Shown here in pieces: positions 19,374 through 27,562 of a DNA stretch of 37,931 nucleotides (its first letter is position 1; each line of letters begins with the position of its first letter). The notes beneath the pieces are model-generated. The model made no database searches, was not told the origin of the DNA, and was given only the letters and a program-made list of their open reading frames with translations. Where the stretch lies: positions 1-37,931 of the forward strand of contig NZ_FNPJ01000026.1 of NCBI RefSeq assembly GCF_900107265.1, written 5' to 3'. The position numbers were made by a program, and so were the translations under genes. Origin of the DNA: Nitrosomonas sp. Nm33 (GTDB taxonomy: Bacteria > Pseudomonadota > Gammaproteobacteria > Burkholderiales > Nitrosomonadaceae).

Positions 19374-19826
19374 CTAGCTTTGTACCCAAGGCAGATCAGC
19401 CGCCTTCCAGCCACCTTTACGGCCGCGATGGCCTGTTTCGTCCTTATCGCCTTCAAAACCCTCCAGAATGTTGTAGCAATTAGGGAAATCTGACTGGGTG
19501 GCGATGGTAGCCGCATAATCTGAGCGCCCGCCGCTACGGCAAAGAAACATAAGCACATCGTCTTGCTCTACTTTTTCAGCTACCTGATCAATGAAATTTG
19601 GATTAGATTGCATGCTCGGGTAAGTTTTTAACTCGACTTCGATTGCGCCAGGAATGCGACCAACCCAATCCAGTTCAGCTTTGCAGCGAACATCAATCAA
19701 CTTGGCATTGGGAATTTCCTGTAACAATGCGAACGCTTCGGCAGGTAATAAAGCGCCTTTGTAAGATAAACTCATCTCTTCGGCACGTTCATGTGCTTTT
19801 TCCAATATCTTGCTTGCGTTTTCCAT
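19374..19826 (-). CDS. Rhodanese-domain protein
   Basis: A 150-residue single-domain sulfurtransferase. The active-site loop is FLCRSGGRSDYAA with the catalytic Cys. The N-terminal KLIDVRCKAELDWVGRIPGAIEVELKTYP matches the CH2A/CH2B motifs of rhodanese domains. The six-residue loop CRSGGR is of the small thiosulfate sulfurtransferase type (PspE/GlpE-like). There is no signal peptide, so it acts in the cytosol. It is monocistronic and convergent with uppP. Its role in sulfur transfer or cyanide/persulfide handling cannot be distinguished here. Confidence 0.92.
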   Translation of the reverse strand: MENASKILEKAHERAEEMSLSYKGALLPAEAFALLQEIPNAKLIDVRCKAELDWVGRIPGAIEVELKTYPSMQSNPNFIDQVAEKVEQDDVLMFLCRSGGRSDYAATIATQSDFPNCYNILEGFEGDKDETGHRGRKGGWKAADLPWVQS

Positions 19827-19996
19827 GTGTCTATTTTAATCGGTAAAATGAGAAGTGTAATCAAAGTGAAGCGCTGAAGCAAAAAAGAGCTATGAATCTT
19901 TATCTGAACTGATACTGTCAAGGCGAATCTCATGTAATGTATCGTACAAATTAATTTTCTTTGTTTGTACTTTGTTTGTATTCTGAAAAAAACGTG

Positions 19997-20680
19997 ATGT
20001 TCTATCTGATATTGATCATTCTACTGGTTGTTTTAGTGGTTGGGCCTTCTTATTGGGTCAAACATATCATGGAGAAATATAGCCAGCCGGATGATCGCTA
20101 TTCTGGCACGGGTGCACAATTGGCCCGTACCTTGCTTGATCAAGCAAATTTACAGCAAGTCAGGGTCGAGACCACAGAGCTGGGCGATCATTATGACCCT
20201 CTTGAAAAGGTAGTTCGCCTTACCCCGGATAAATTCAATGGCAGATCGCTCACCGCGATTACGGTGGCTGCACATGAAGTAGGACACGCCCTTCAGGATC
20301 GGGATGGTTATTTGCCGTTAAAAATGCGCACCAGGCTAGTGCAACTGGCTGCGCCAGTGGAAAAACTAGGGGCGGGGATTCTCATGTTGGTGCCGCTCGT
20401 AGTGGCATTGGTCCGTGCACCCCTAGCCGGCGCATTATTTTTGGCCGGCGGGTTGCTAACGTTAGGCACGTCAACGTTGGTGCACTTGCTGACTCTCCCG
20501 ATGGAAATGAATGCAAGTTTTGTGCGTGCTCTACCTCTCTTGGAGCAAGGAAATTATCTCAAACAGGGTGACGCACCACATGCCCGTAGATTACTCAAAG
20601 CGGCAGCCTGGACTTATGTTTCCGCTTCGCTTATGACATTAATCAATATCGCACGCTGGTGGGCGATTATTCGAAGATAA
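19997..20680 (+). CDS. Membrane zinc metallopeptidase (YugP-type, Zn_peptidase_2)
   Basis: A 227-residue membrane protein with an N-terminal helix (MFYLILIILLVVLVVGPSYW), the zinc-protease motif AAHEVGHALQ (HExxH) and further helices at about 135-175 and 205-225. PMEMNASFVRALPLL following the third helix carries the third zinc-ligand region usual for this family. The ATG at 19997 opens directly into the first helix; a TTG at 19961 would add twelve residues with no clear purpose. Its substrate is unknown. It is not in an obvious operon. Confidence 0.9.
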   Translation: MFYLILIILLVVLVVGPSYWVKHIMEKYSQPDDRYSGTGAQLARTLLDQANLQQVRVETTELGDHYDPLEKVVRLTPDKFNGRSLTAITVAAHEVGHALQDRDGYLPLKMRTRLVQLAAPVEKLGAGILMLVPLVVALVRAPLAGALFLAGGLLTLGTSTLVHLLTLPMEMNASFVRALPLLEQGNYLKQGDAPHARRLLKAAAWTYVSASLMTLINIARWWAIIRR

Positions 20681-20780
20681 CGATAGGGTGGAAATAAATA
20701 TTTTTCAGTAGGAGGATCTTTGATAACAGTGGTATCTTAATATAGATGAAAATTCTGCTTGCCGGATTTAACGCTCATCA

Positions 20781-20830
20781 TATTTACCTTCCGACAAGCT
20801 CACCCTTCGGCAGGCTCAGGGTGAAGGGTG
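20781..20830. repeat. REP-like GACAAGCTCACC element
   Basis: Sequence around 20790-20825 contains CCGACAAGCTCACCCTTCGG followed by AGGCTCAGGGTGAAG, an imperfect dyad (CTCACCCTTC/GGGTGAAG). The same core, GAGCTTGTCGAAC or its complement, recurs at about 19343, 21948, 22005 and 22299. These are short intergenic palindromic elements of the REP type. Confidence 0.5.
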
Positions 20831-20884
20831 GTCTAAAGGATTCTTTTTCTTTAACGATATGATCTGAAAGCAGGGAGGATATTG

Positions 20885-21907
20885 ATGACTAATAATATCA
20901 GCGGATGGGCTGCGCGCGGTGCAAAGCAAAAACTTGAGCTATTTACTTATGATGCTGGCCCGCTAGGCCCGGAAGAAGTTGAGGTTGCGGTCGAATTTTG
21001 TGGTCTATGCCATTCTGATCTTTCAATTATTAATAATGATTGGGGATTATCGCAATATCCCGTTATTCCAGGGCATGAAGTGGTAGGCCGTATTGTTGCG
21101 GTGGGTGAGCACGTCAAACAATTGAAGATTGGGCAGCGCGTTGGCATTGGTTGGAATGTTAATAGCTGCATGCATTGTCATGAATGTTTGACGGGTCACC
21201 ATAATCTTTGCCTGCAAGCGGCACCGACCATTATCGGACATCATGGTGGTTTTGCAGAGCGAGTGCGCTCCCATTGGTTGTGGGCCATTCCGTTGCCTAG
21301 TACGCTGGAAATGTCTTCTGCAGGGCCGCTGCTATGTGGTGGCATTACTGTCTTTGCCCCGCTGAGTACCTATGGTGTAAAACCGACAGATCGGGTTGGC
21401 ATTGTTGGCATTGGCGGCCTGGGTCATCTTGCGTTGCGATTCGCCCGCGCCTGGGGTTGCGAGGTTACGGCATTTACCTCGAATCTTTCAAAAGCGGAAG
21501 AAACCCGGGGGTTCGGCGCGCATCACATTGTTTCCAGTCGTAACAGCGCGGAAATTCGCAAAGTAGCCAATTCGCTCGATTTTCTGATGGTTACGGTAAA
21601 TGTGCCGCTTGACTGGTCATTACTGCTCAAAACACTGAAACCGAATGGTCGTATGCACGTGGTTGGTGCCGTGCTGGAGCCGATGCCTATTCCAGCATTC
21701 GAGCTGATCATGGGGCAAAAAAGTGTTTCAGGCTCACCCACCGGTGGACCTGCTATTATAGCTACCATGCTGGATTTTGCTGCACGACATCATATCGTCC
21801 CGCAAGTCGAGCATTTCCCGCTCAATAAAGTCAATGATGCTATCGCGCATCTGGAGGCAGGTAAGGCAAGGTATCGGATCGTACTGGATCATGTCGGTCC
21901 TTTCTGA
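20885..21907 (+). CDS. Zinc-dependent alcohol dehydrogenase (CAD/YahK-like)
   Basis: A 340-residue medium-chain dehydrogenase that probably reduces aldehydes with NADPH. Catalytic zinc ligands are visible in CGLCHSD and GHEVVGRI; the structural zinc loop has four cysteines (CMHCHECLTGHHNLC). The nucleotide-binding fold shows GIGGLGHLALRFARAWG. This matches the cinnamyl-alcohol dehydrogenase-like AdhA/YahK group. ATG at 20885 follows GGGAGG with good spacing, and a TTG three bases upstream is ignored. The gene stands alone. Broad-substrate aldehyde detoxification is likely; the real substrate is unknown. Confidence 0.93.
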   Translation: MTNNISGWAARGAKQKLELFTYDAGPLGPEEVEVAVEFCGLCHSDLSIINNDWGLSQYPVIPGHEVVGRIVAVGEHVKQLKIGQRVGIGWNVNSCMHCHECLTGHHNLCLQAAPTIIGHHGGFAERVRSHWLWAIPLPSTLEMSSAGPLLCGGITVFAPLSTYGVKPTDRVGIVGIGGLGHLALRFARAWGCEVTAFTSNLSKAEETRGFGAHHIVSSRNSAEIRKVANSLDFLMVTVNVPLDWSLLLKTLKPNGRMHVVGAVLEPMPIPAFELIMGQKSVSGSPTGGPAIIATMLDFAARHHIVPQVEHFPLNKVNDAIAHLEAGKARYRIVLDHVGPF

Positions 21908-21943
21908 GTTATTTGCTTAAGCCCGGTGCCAGTGAACTTCTGT

Positions 21944-22018
21944 TCATGGTGAGCTTGTCAAACAGCTGGATCGTCTGAATGCTGGCCTTCGACTGTTCGG
22001 CAAGCTCACAGCTCAGGT
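21944..22018. repeat. REP-like inverted pair
   Basis: GTGAGCTTGTCAAACAG (21949-21965) is mirrored by CTGTTCGGCAAGCTCAC (21998-22014), with GGCCTTCGACTG in between, forming a long imperfect stem just after the alcohol dehydrogenase gene. It may act as a transcript end or protect the mRNA 3' end. Confidence 0.5.
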
Positions 22019-22049
22019 TAAATGGTGTATTGGTAAGGATGTTATATTT

Positions 22050-22288
22050 AACCTAGATTCCTCAGTTGATCGCTTGTTCTGATGTTAACATTATGAATAT
22101 AATAATTTTTCCTACATATTTCATTTTCACCCTCTCGGTGTTTCCGCTGCAGGACGGATTGCGCAATTTTGCAAGCGCATGGCTGCGTTGCAACTCTTTG
22201 GAATGGAACGACCATTCCGCATCGTTGCGCCTTGCCCTGCACTCGCAAAATCACACACTCCATCCTGCCCAACTGAGGAATCTAGGTT
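22050..22288 (+). repeat. 239-bp inverted-repeat element, family B copy 1
   Basis: Perfect 19-bp termini AACCTAGATTCCTCAGTTG and CAACTGAGGAATCTAGGTT enclose a non-coding interior. From about 22152 to 22267 the interior is a long imperfect hairpin: GGACGGATTGCGCAATTTTG against CAAAATCACACACTCCATCC, with an inner perfect GGAATGG/CCATTCC stem and a five-base loop. A second copy lies at 36810-37043 in the opposite orientation and is roughly 88-90% identical by eye. It has no transposase and looks like a MITE. Confidence 0.85.
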
Positions 22289-22289
22289 T

Positions 22290-22330
22290 AACCGTTCGCG
22301 GTGAGCTTGTCGAACCGCGAGATAGCGTGA
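22290..22330. repeat. REP-like GAGCTTGTCGAAC unit
   Basis: CGTTCGCGGTGAGCTTGTCG followed by AACCGCGAGA forms a small dyad (TTCGCGGT/ACCGCGAG) with the same core as other REP-like units here. It directly abuts the family B element. Confidence 0.45.
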
Positions 22331-22394
22331 GTTAATGCCTTTGATAAACTGAGACCAAAATGGGATACAAAGGGGATATCGGCGTCAATGTGCG

Positions 22395-22500
22395 TTATTC
22401 CATTTCTAAATCAAACCTGACTTTGTCGGCTCTCCTTGCCGTATTATTTATACCGTCTGCGACTCGCTCTTGTGTCATGTTTGATTTAGAAATGGAATGA
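22395..22500 (+). repeat. Dispersed palindromic repeat, family A copy 5
   Basis: A 106-bp copy with left end TTATTCCATTTCTAAATC and right end GATTTAGAAATGGAATGA. One base is missing from the interior CGGCTTCTCC block, and the right flanking triplet is TGA instead of TTA. It lies 23 bases beyond the xerC stop codon, in the same orientation as the other four copies. Confidence 0.85.
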
Positions 22501-22523
22501 GTATTAAAACAGTTTAACTACGG

Positions 22524-23429
22524 TTATTTTTTTCGTTTGGCACGAGGGTGTGCGCTATCGTAGATCATTGCAAGGTGCTGAAAATCGAGGTGTGTATAGA
22601 CTTGGGTGGTGCTGATGCTGGCATGCCCCAGCATTTCCTGTACTGCGCGCAAATCTCCACTGGATTGTAATACGTGAGAAGCAAAAGAATGACGCAGGGC
22701 ATGAGGATGTGCATGATTGCTGAGATTCTGTTGTATAGCACGGGCTTTTAAGCGATACTCGATTGCACGGGGGCTAATTTGGCTGCCCCGGCGCGATAGA
22801 AAGAGCGCGGTTTCTCCTGGTTTCAGCGTCCCTTCACGCTGCTTTAGCCAGGCTTGCAGCGCTTGCAATGCATAACTTCCGACTGGCACTATCCGCGTCT
22901 TGCTGCCTTTTCCTCGAACCCGCACGGTGCCCTCAGCAAAATCGATATCCTCGGGTCTGAGCTGCGTCAATTCTGCTAGCCTTAAGCCTGAAGAATAAAA
23001 TAACTCAAGCATGGCGCGATCGCGCACGCTTAGTTGATCTTTCTGATCAAAAGCCATCAGCTTCGCAGTTTCATCTGGAGATAGCGCGTGTGGCAAGTTT
23101 CTGGGAGATTTGGGGACCCGCATGCCATTGCAGGGGTTATCGGCATAGCCACGATGACGGATTAAATAGCGATAAAAACCTCGCCAGGCAGATAGCATTC
23201 TTGCAAGGCTTCTACCAGAGAGTCCGTTTCCATGAAGTTTAACGATGAAATGTCGAATATCATGCGCGCGCAACTGATTTAGAGGTATTTTTTCAGAAAG
23301 CTGCAGTAAAATAGCCAGATCTCGTGCATAGCTTTTTTCTGTCAGCGTTGACAGCCTGCGCTCATCCCTCAGATGTGCAAGGTATGCGTTGACCAGGACT
23401 GATTTGTCATCAGGAGTGGGGGAGTTCAT
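22524..23429 (-). CDS. xerC: Tyrosine recombinase XerC
   Basis: A 301-residue site-specific recombinase that with XerD resolves chromosome dimers at dif. The catalytic set is present: Arg in YSSGLRLAELTQL, Lys in RGKGSKTRIVPV, HxxR in HPHALRHSFASH, His in GHASISTTQ and the nucleophile Tyr in VYTHLDF. I start at ATG 23429, preceded by CAGGTG, which gives the normal family length and a 20-base overlap with the DUF484 gene; a start at 23480 would add 17 atypical residues. The linkage with DUF484 is conserved in proteobacteria. Confidence 0.95.
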   Translation of the reverse strand: MNSPTPDDKSVLVNAYLAHLRDERRLSTLTEKSYARDLAILLQLSEKIPLNQLRAHDIRHFIVKLHGNGLSGRSLARMLSAWRGFYRYLIRHRGYADNPCNGMRVPKSPRNLPHALSPDETAKLMAFDQKDQLSVRDRAMLELFYSSGLRLAELTQLRPEDIDFAEGTVRVRGKGSKTRIVPVGSYALQALQAWLKQREGTLKPGETALFLSRRGSQISPRAIEYRLKARAIQQNLSNHAHPHALRHSFASHVLQSSGDLRAVQEMLGHASISTTQVYTHLDFQHLAMIYDSAHPRAKRKK

Positions 23430-24105
23430 GCACCTGGGTCTCAATATTCCACCGTTCGAAACGAACGAGAGCAGCTGCAATCAGCTCGCTTAACCGTTCC
23501 AGATAAAGTGTGCCCATATCAGGATAAAACCGTTCCAGTTCCGGACTGCCCATTACCAGTAAACCAAAGGTATGTTTCCTGCGTAGCGGGATCATGGAAA
23601 AAGACCGTAATTGATGCGCATCACGTCCAAACCATTGTTTGATCTCGTCTGCTAGATGCGGGCCGCAATAAGGTTTTTCCATGCTTTCAACAGTGGTGCG
23701 CATCGTTTCGCTGACCAGCGCGAATTCAGGGCGTCGTTTATCTCCAGCAGAATTGCATGAAAACCACAAGCGTACTGCCGCATGCTGAATGGAAAAATTT
23801 TCACGCAGATTGTCATTCAGCCCATTTAGCATTTCATCCAATGAATTCAATTCCATCAGCGTAACCGTCAGTTGGTGCATTTTTTTGCCAATCATATCGT
23901 TATTTTCTCCGATACTGATAAGTTCATGCAGCTTTTCCTGCAACAGACGGTTTTTTTCGCGCAGCAAAACCATTTGGCGTTCATTGATCGAAATCGCTCG
24001 ACCTTCGTAAGGATGTGGAATCCTGATTTCCGCAAGCAACTCAGCATATTCGACAAAAAACTGCGGATTTTTCCGCAGGTATTGCGCAACATTTTCCGGT
24101 TTCAT
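23410..24105 (-). CDS. DUF484 family protein (GAF-like)
   Basis: A 231-residue cytosolic protein of the DUF484 family, recognised from the N-terminus VAQYLRKNPQFFVEYAELLAEIRIPHP, the linker ISINERQMVLLREKNRLLQEKL (coiled coil) and the C-terminal GAF-like domain with SFSMIPLRRKHTFGLLVMGSPELERFYPDMGTLYLERL. It typically sits between dapF and xerC; dapF is not found upstream here. Function is unknown. It overlaps xerC and is probably co-translated with it. Confidence 0.93.
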   Translation of the reverse strand: MKPENVAQYLRKNPQFFVEYAELLAEIRIPHPYEGRAISINERQMVLLREKNRLLQEKLHELISIGENNDMIGKKMHQLTVTLMELNSLDEMLNGLNDNLRENFSIQHAAVRLWFSCNSAGDKRRPEFALVSETMRTTVESMEKPYCGPHLADEIKQWFGRDAHQLRSFSMIPLRRKHTFGLLVMGSPELERFYPDMGTLYLERLSELIAAALVRFERWNIETQVHELPHS

Positions 24106-24804
24106 AATGATATCCTGATCGATTCAGATTCATGGAACAAAAACGTGGATATTAGCGTATAAATTTATAAACTACATATAATTCTGAATCGCTCCACTGG
24201 CAGACTTATTTGTCCATGGGCAATTACAAGAATTGAATTGCTCCTGCTACAACCAAGATGCAGATAACAAGCGATTAATGTGAGAAAAATTACACCTCTT
24301 TCTATCATAAGAGCACACAATAAATAATATTGCCTGACTAAGTAAAATGAGGCAAAGTAGGCACTTTTTGATTTTTAAGTATGCGTCTATTACTCGGAAA
24401 AATGTGTCTGTTATTCTGAAACAGATGCTGTATTGGGGCGTCAATCTCTCCACTGCAATATTCAAATTAAATTCTTACATTTTCATCTTTTAACTATTTA
24501 TTATTGGGTTGTTTTTTTGCTAAGGTATTGTAAGAATCGTTGTAAATTAACAACACAGCATGTTTAAAAATGTTTGTTTGCTTGCATGCGATAGAATTTT
24601 TAGGCAGAATCGTTCACACTTGTCAACTGTGGCGATTTCTGGTGGCGAGGCCATAGTCATTGTCATGAAATATGTAAACAGCAGGAACGCGAAAAATGAC
24701 TTTTAACAGCTTGCAAGGACTATTTGTTTCATATTCAGCGATTTCGTGACATATGGTTTTTTGTCAGAAGTTTTTTTAACTCTAATTAATAAGGAACACT
24801 TGTT
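24106..24804. other. Long AT-rich upstream region of the surface-protein gene
   Basis: No gene is supported in these 699 bases. An imperfect palindrome GTTGTAAATTAACAAC lies at 24539-24554, within an AT-rich stretch that may include promoter elements. AAGGAACAC at 24791-24799 is a good ribosome-binding site for the downstream ATG. A long untranslated leader would fit a highly expressed surface-protein mRNA, but the transcript start cannot be fixed by eye. Confidence 0.4.
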
Positions 24805-27432
24805 ATGGCTATTACTCCTCAACAAAAGGAAAACATACTTGCGCTGACAGTGGCTACGTTCAACGCTGCTCCCGGCTCCGTATTTCTACAAGATTTTGCT
24901 AAAGCGGTCGAGGCTGGCATGTCTTTTGAAAACCTGGCGGATGAACTGGTGGCAACCCGTCAATTCAAGCAAGATATTCTTCATGGCGCCGTTACCAATC
25001 AAGAAATTGCAGCTGCACTGTTGACCAATTTTGGTTTGACAGCAGGCAATACCGATCCGGCCAGCCCGGATGCGCAAGCAGAAGCCTTTTTCATTGCGCG
25101 GCTCGTACAAGGTGTGGACCTAGGTGATATCCTTCTCGAAGCATCCAATTTCCTGCTGGGTACTGTACCTCAAGAATTTCAACCTACGGCTGATCTGTTC
25201 CAAAACAAGATTCTGGTTGCAGATCTTTATTCTGTTAAAAATGATGGTCTTAGTGTCGCTGCTTTACAAGCAGTCCTGGCAGACGTAACTGCTGCAGGAC
25301 CTTCAACAGAAGCAGAAGCGACACAATTTTTGACAGATCATGGTTTCACACCACCTACAGGTCAACCAGGTGGGGTTCATACGCTTACTATTAATCAGGA
25401 CAATATTCTCGGTGGAGCTGGCGATGATACGTTCGAAGCTGGTGTTGTTCTGAATGGAGCAACCCCGACCAATACATTGCAAAGCTTTGACACGCTTGAT
25501 GGTAACGGCGGCAATAATGATATCCTCAATGCGACTCTTGCTCAGAACATTGTGGTTGCGCCAACGCTCAAAAACATCGAGAATATCAGTTTACGTTTTG
25601 CTGGCACAGATGATCTGAATCTGTCTAATGCCACAGGTGTTAATACTGTGACGCTTCACGATAGCACTTTTATTGGTACGGTAAGTGGCCTTGGATCGAT
25701 CGCCAATCTGGCAGTTAAGAATCAAAATCAAGATGTTAAATTCGATGGCTCTACTGCTGCCACACTAGCGCTTGGTTTGAATGCTTTTGGCAAATCGGGC
25801 ACGCCCAATAATGTAGATCTGGGTTCTGTAACAGCCGCCAAAGCGACTACCTTAAATGTAACCGCCAACAATGCGAATGCTAAGATCGATTCAACGGCTG
25901 CTGATGCTATTCAAACTTTGTCGATTGCTGCTTCTGGTACGAACACGTTATCGCTGGTTGATAGTGGTGCGACGATTACGACTGCCACGATTACCGGAGC
26001 AGGTAGTGTCGATCTGACTGGTACTGCCTTTACAGGCGGTATGACCACGTTCGATGCATCTAAGAACACAGGTGGTGTCAAGGCTGTAATCGCAGGTACC
26101 AAAGCTGTAGCTGTATCCGGCGGCGATGGTGCAGATACATTCGATCTTGATACAGGTAACGCGGCTGGTTCTTCTGTTGCACTCGGTAAAGGTGATGATA
26201 AACTCTTTGTGGGTAAACTGCTGGGTCAATTCGACAAAGGTGTCAATGGGGGCGATGGTACTGACATCATTAACATCACCGATGGTGCTACCTTGACTGC
26301 CACAACAGCGGCATTCATCACCAACTTCGAAACGTTGGATGTTTCGGGTGGTGCAGGCAAATATGATGTCTCGTTGAATAACTTTGCCACCGTGCAAATC
26401 GACGAAGCTATCAATGGCACAAACACAGCTCCTATCGACTTCATCAATGCGCCTGATGCTTTCACACTCAATGTTGCCAGCAAAGCTAACGATGGTGATT
26501 TTGCCCTGACGACTGGTCTTGGTGGTGCCGTAACTGTAACTGGTAAGGATTTTACTGGAACTACGGCCAAAGGCGATACTGAAACCTTTACCTTCGTAGC
26601 TACCATCAATGATGGTAACAAGGATGATGTAGCTAATGGTAATATCAACGCTGATACTGTTACAGCGCATGGTGTTGAGAATCTGGTAATAGACGCCCAT
26701 GTTGGTACCCTGGATGGCGGCAGTAAAGCGCTGGGTGCTTCTGCACACACTCTGACGGCCAATCTCGTGGATGCCCAGGCTGAAACCCTGACCATCAAAG
26801 GCGATGCATCTGTTAACCTGTCAGGTGTAACCTTTATTGGGGTAGTGAGCAAAGTTGATGCAACCGCCTCCAAAGGTAATGTCACCATCGATTTCTCAGC
26901 TCATGCTAAGAACGTGGCTTACAACGGTGCTGAGGGTGTTGATACCTACAAATCCAGCACGGTTGGTGATGTCATTTACACTGGCAAGAGCGGTGACGCT
27001 GTGACTTTGACCGCAGTTGGTGCACGTGATACCTTTGTTCTGAAGGCTGCGACCGATTCTCAAATCACGGATACCTCTAAGGACGGTAAGATCACCATCG
27101 GAGCTGACACCGGCTTTGATAATGTGACTGGATTTGTTACTGGCGGTACCACAGTCAGTGACCGTCTTGACGTCACTAATTTGGGCTTCAGCGGGGCGCA
27201 GCGTGGTGTAGTTGATGTAACCTCCCAGGTCACTGCTGCTACAGATCTGACCAGCATTGCGGATCTGTTTAATTCACCTGCAGGTGATCGTGGCGTGGCT
27301 TTCAGCACGGTTGGAACTGATACCTTTGCACTTATCGATGCCAACAAAGATGGTAACTTTACCGCAGCTGATGATTTGATTGTTAAGCTGACCGGCGTAG
27401 CTTCACTATCTGAAACAGACATCAACTTCTAA
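24805..27432 (+). CDS. RsaA-like S-layer / type I-secreted surface protein
   Basis: An 875-residue, cysteine-free, Asp/Gly/Thr-rich protein without an N-terminal signal peptide. Residues 1-190 form a helical domain (DUF4214-like text), as in the cell-anchoring N-terminus of Caulobacter RsaA. The remainder is repetitive beta-structure with RTX-like calcium motifs GGAGDDTF (about 203), GGDGADTFDLD (about 438) and GGDGTD (about 482). The C-terminus has a DANKDGNFTAADD calcium loop (about 845) followed by IVKLTGVASLSETDINF, closely resembling the RsaA ending and serving as the likely type I secretion signal. It probably forms or joins a surface layer. A strong terminator follows; a methyltransferase gene is next. 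Confidence 0.88.
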   Translation: MAITPQQKENILALTVATFNAAPGSVFLQDFAKAVEAGMSFENLADELVATRQFKQDILHGAVTNQEIAAALLTNFGLTAGNTDPASPDAQAEAFFIARLVQGVDLGDILLEASNFLLGTVPQEFQPTADLFQNKILVADLYSVKNDGLSVAALQAVLADVTAAGPSTEAEATQFLTDHGFTPPTGQPGGVHTLTINQDNILGGAGDDTFEAGVVLNGATPTNTLQSFDTLDGNGGNNDILNATLAQNIVVAPTLKNIENISLRFAGTDDLNLSNATGVNTVTLHDSTFIGTVSGLGSIANLAVKNQNQDVKFDGSTAATLALGLNAFGKSGTPNNVDLGSVTAAKATTLNVTANNANAKIDSTAADAIQTLSIAASGTNTLSLVDSGATITTATITGAGSVDLTGTAFTGGMTTFDASKNTGGVKAVIAGTKAVAVSGGDGADTFDLDTGNAAGSSVALGKGDDKLFVGKLLGQFDKGVNGGDGTDIINITDGATLTATTAAFITNFETLDVSGGAGKYDVSLNNFATVQIDEAINGTNTAPIDFINAPDAFTLNVASKANDGDFALTTGLGGAVTVTGKDFTGTTAKGDTETFTFVATINDGNKDDVANGNINADTVTAHGVENLVIDAHVGTLDGGSKALGASAHTLTANLVDAQAETLTIKGDASVNLSGVTFIGVVSKVDATASKGNVTIDFSAHAKNVAYNGAEGVDTYKSSTVGDVIYTGKSGDAVTLTAVGARDTFVLKAATDSQITDTSKDGKITIGADTGFDNVTGFVTGGTTVSDRLDVTNLGFSGAQRGVVDVTSQVTAATDLTSIADLFNSPAGDRGVAFSTVGTDTFALIDANKDGNFTAADDLIVKLTGVASLSETDINF

Positions 27433-27483
27433 TCTATCTGAAGATGTCCGACTATCTTGATTTGGTCGGATAAGAAGCTAACC

Positions 27484-27517
27484 AACCCCGCTCTCTACAC
27501 AGGAGCGGGGTTTTTTT
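27484..27517 (+). terminator. Strong Rho-independent terminator after the surface-protein gene
   Basis: AACCCCGCTC pairs perfectly with GAGCGGGGTT around a nine-base loop (27494-27502) and runs into seven T residues. It ends the surface-protein transcript. The methyltransferase downstream then needs its own promoter or read-through, allowing high surface-protein but low enzyme levels. Confidence 0.95.
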
Positions 27518-27562
27518 GTGGCGCATTGTTTAAAAAACTTCTGGTTTTCGTAAGGAAAGATA

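Noticed and set aside
25948..26888. Long minus-strand open frames inside the surface-protein gene
   Set aside because: They are antisense to a repetitive, Thr/Ala/Val-rich gene; their composition mirrors its codon pattern and no family text is visible.
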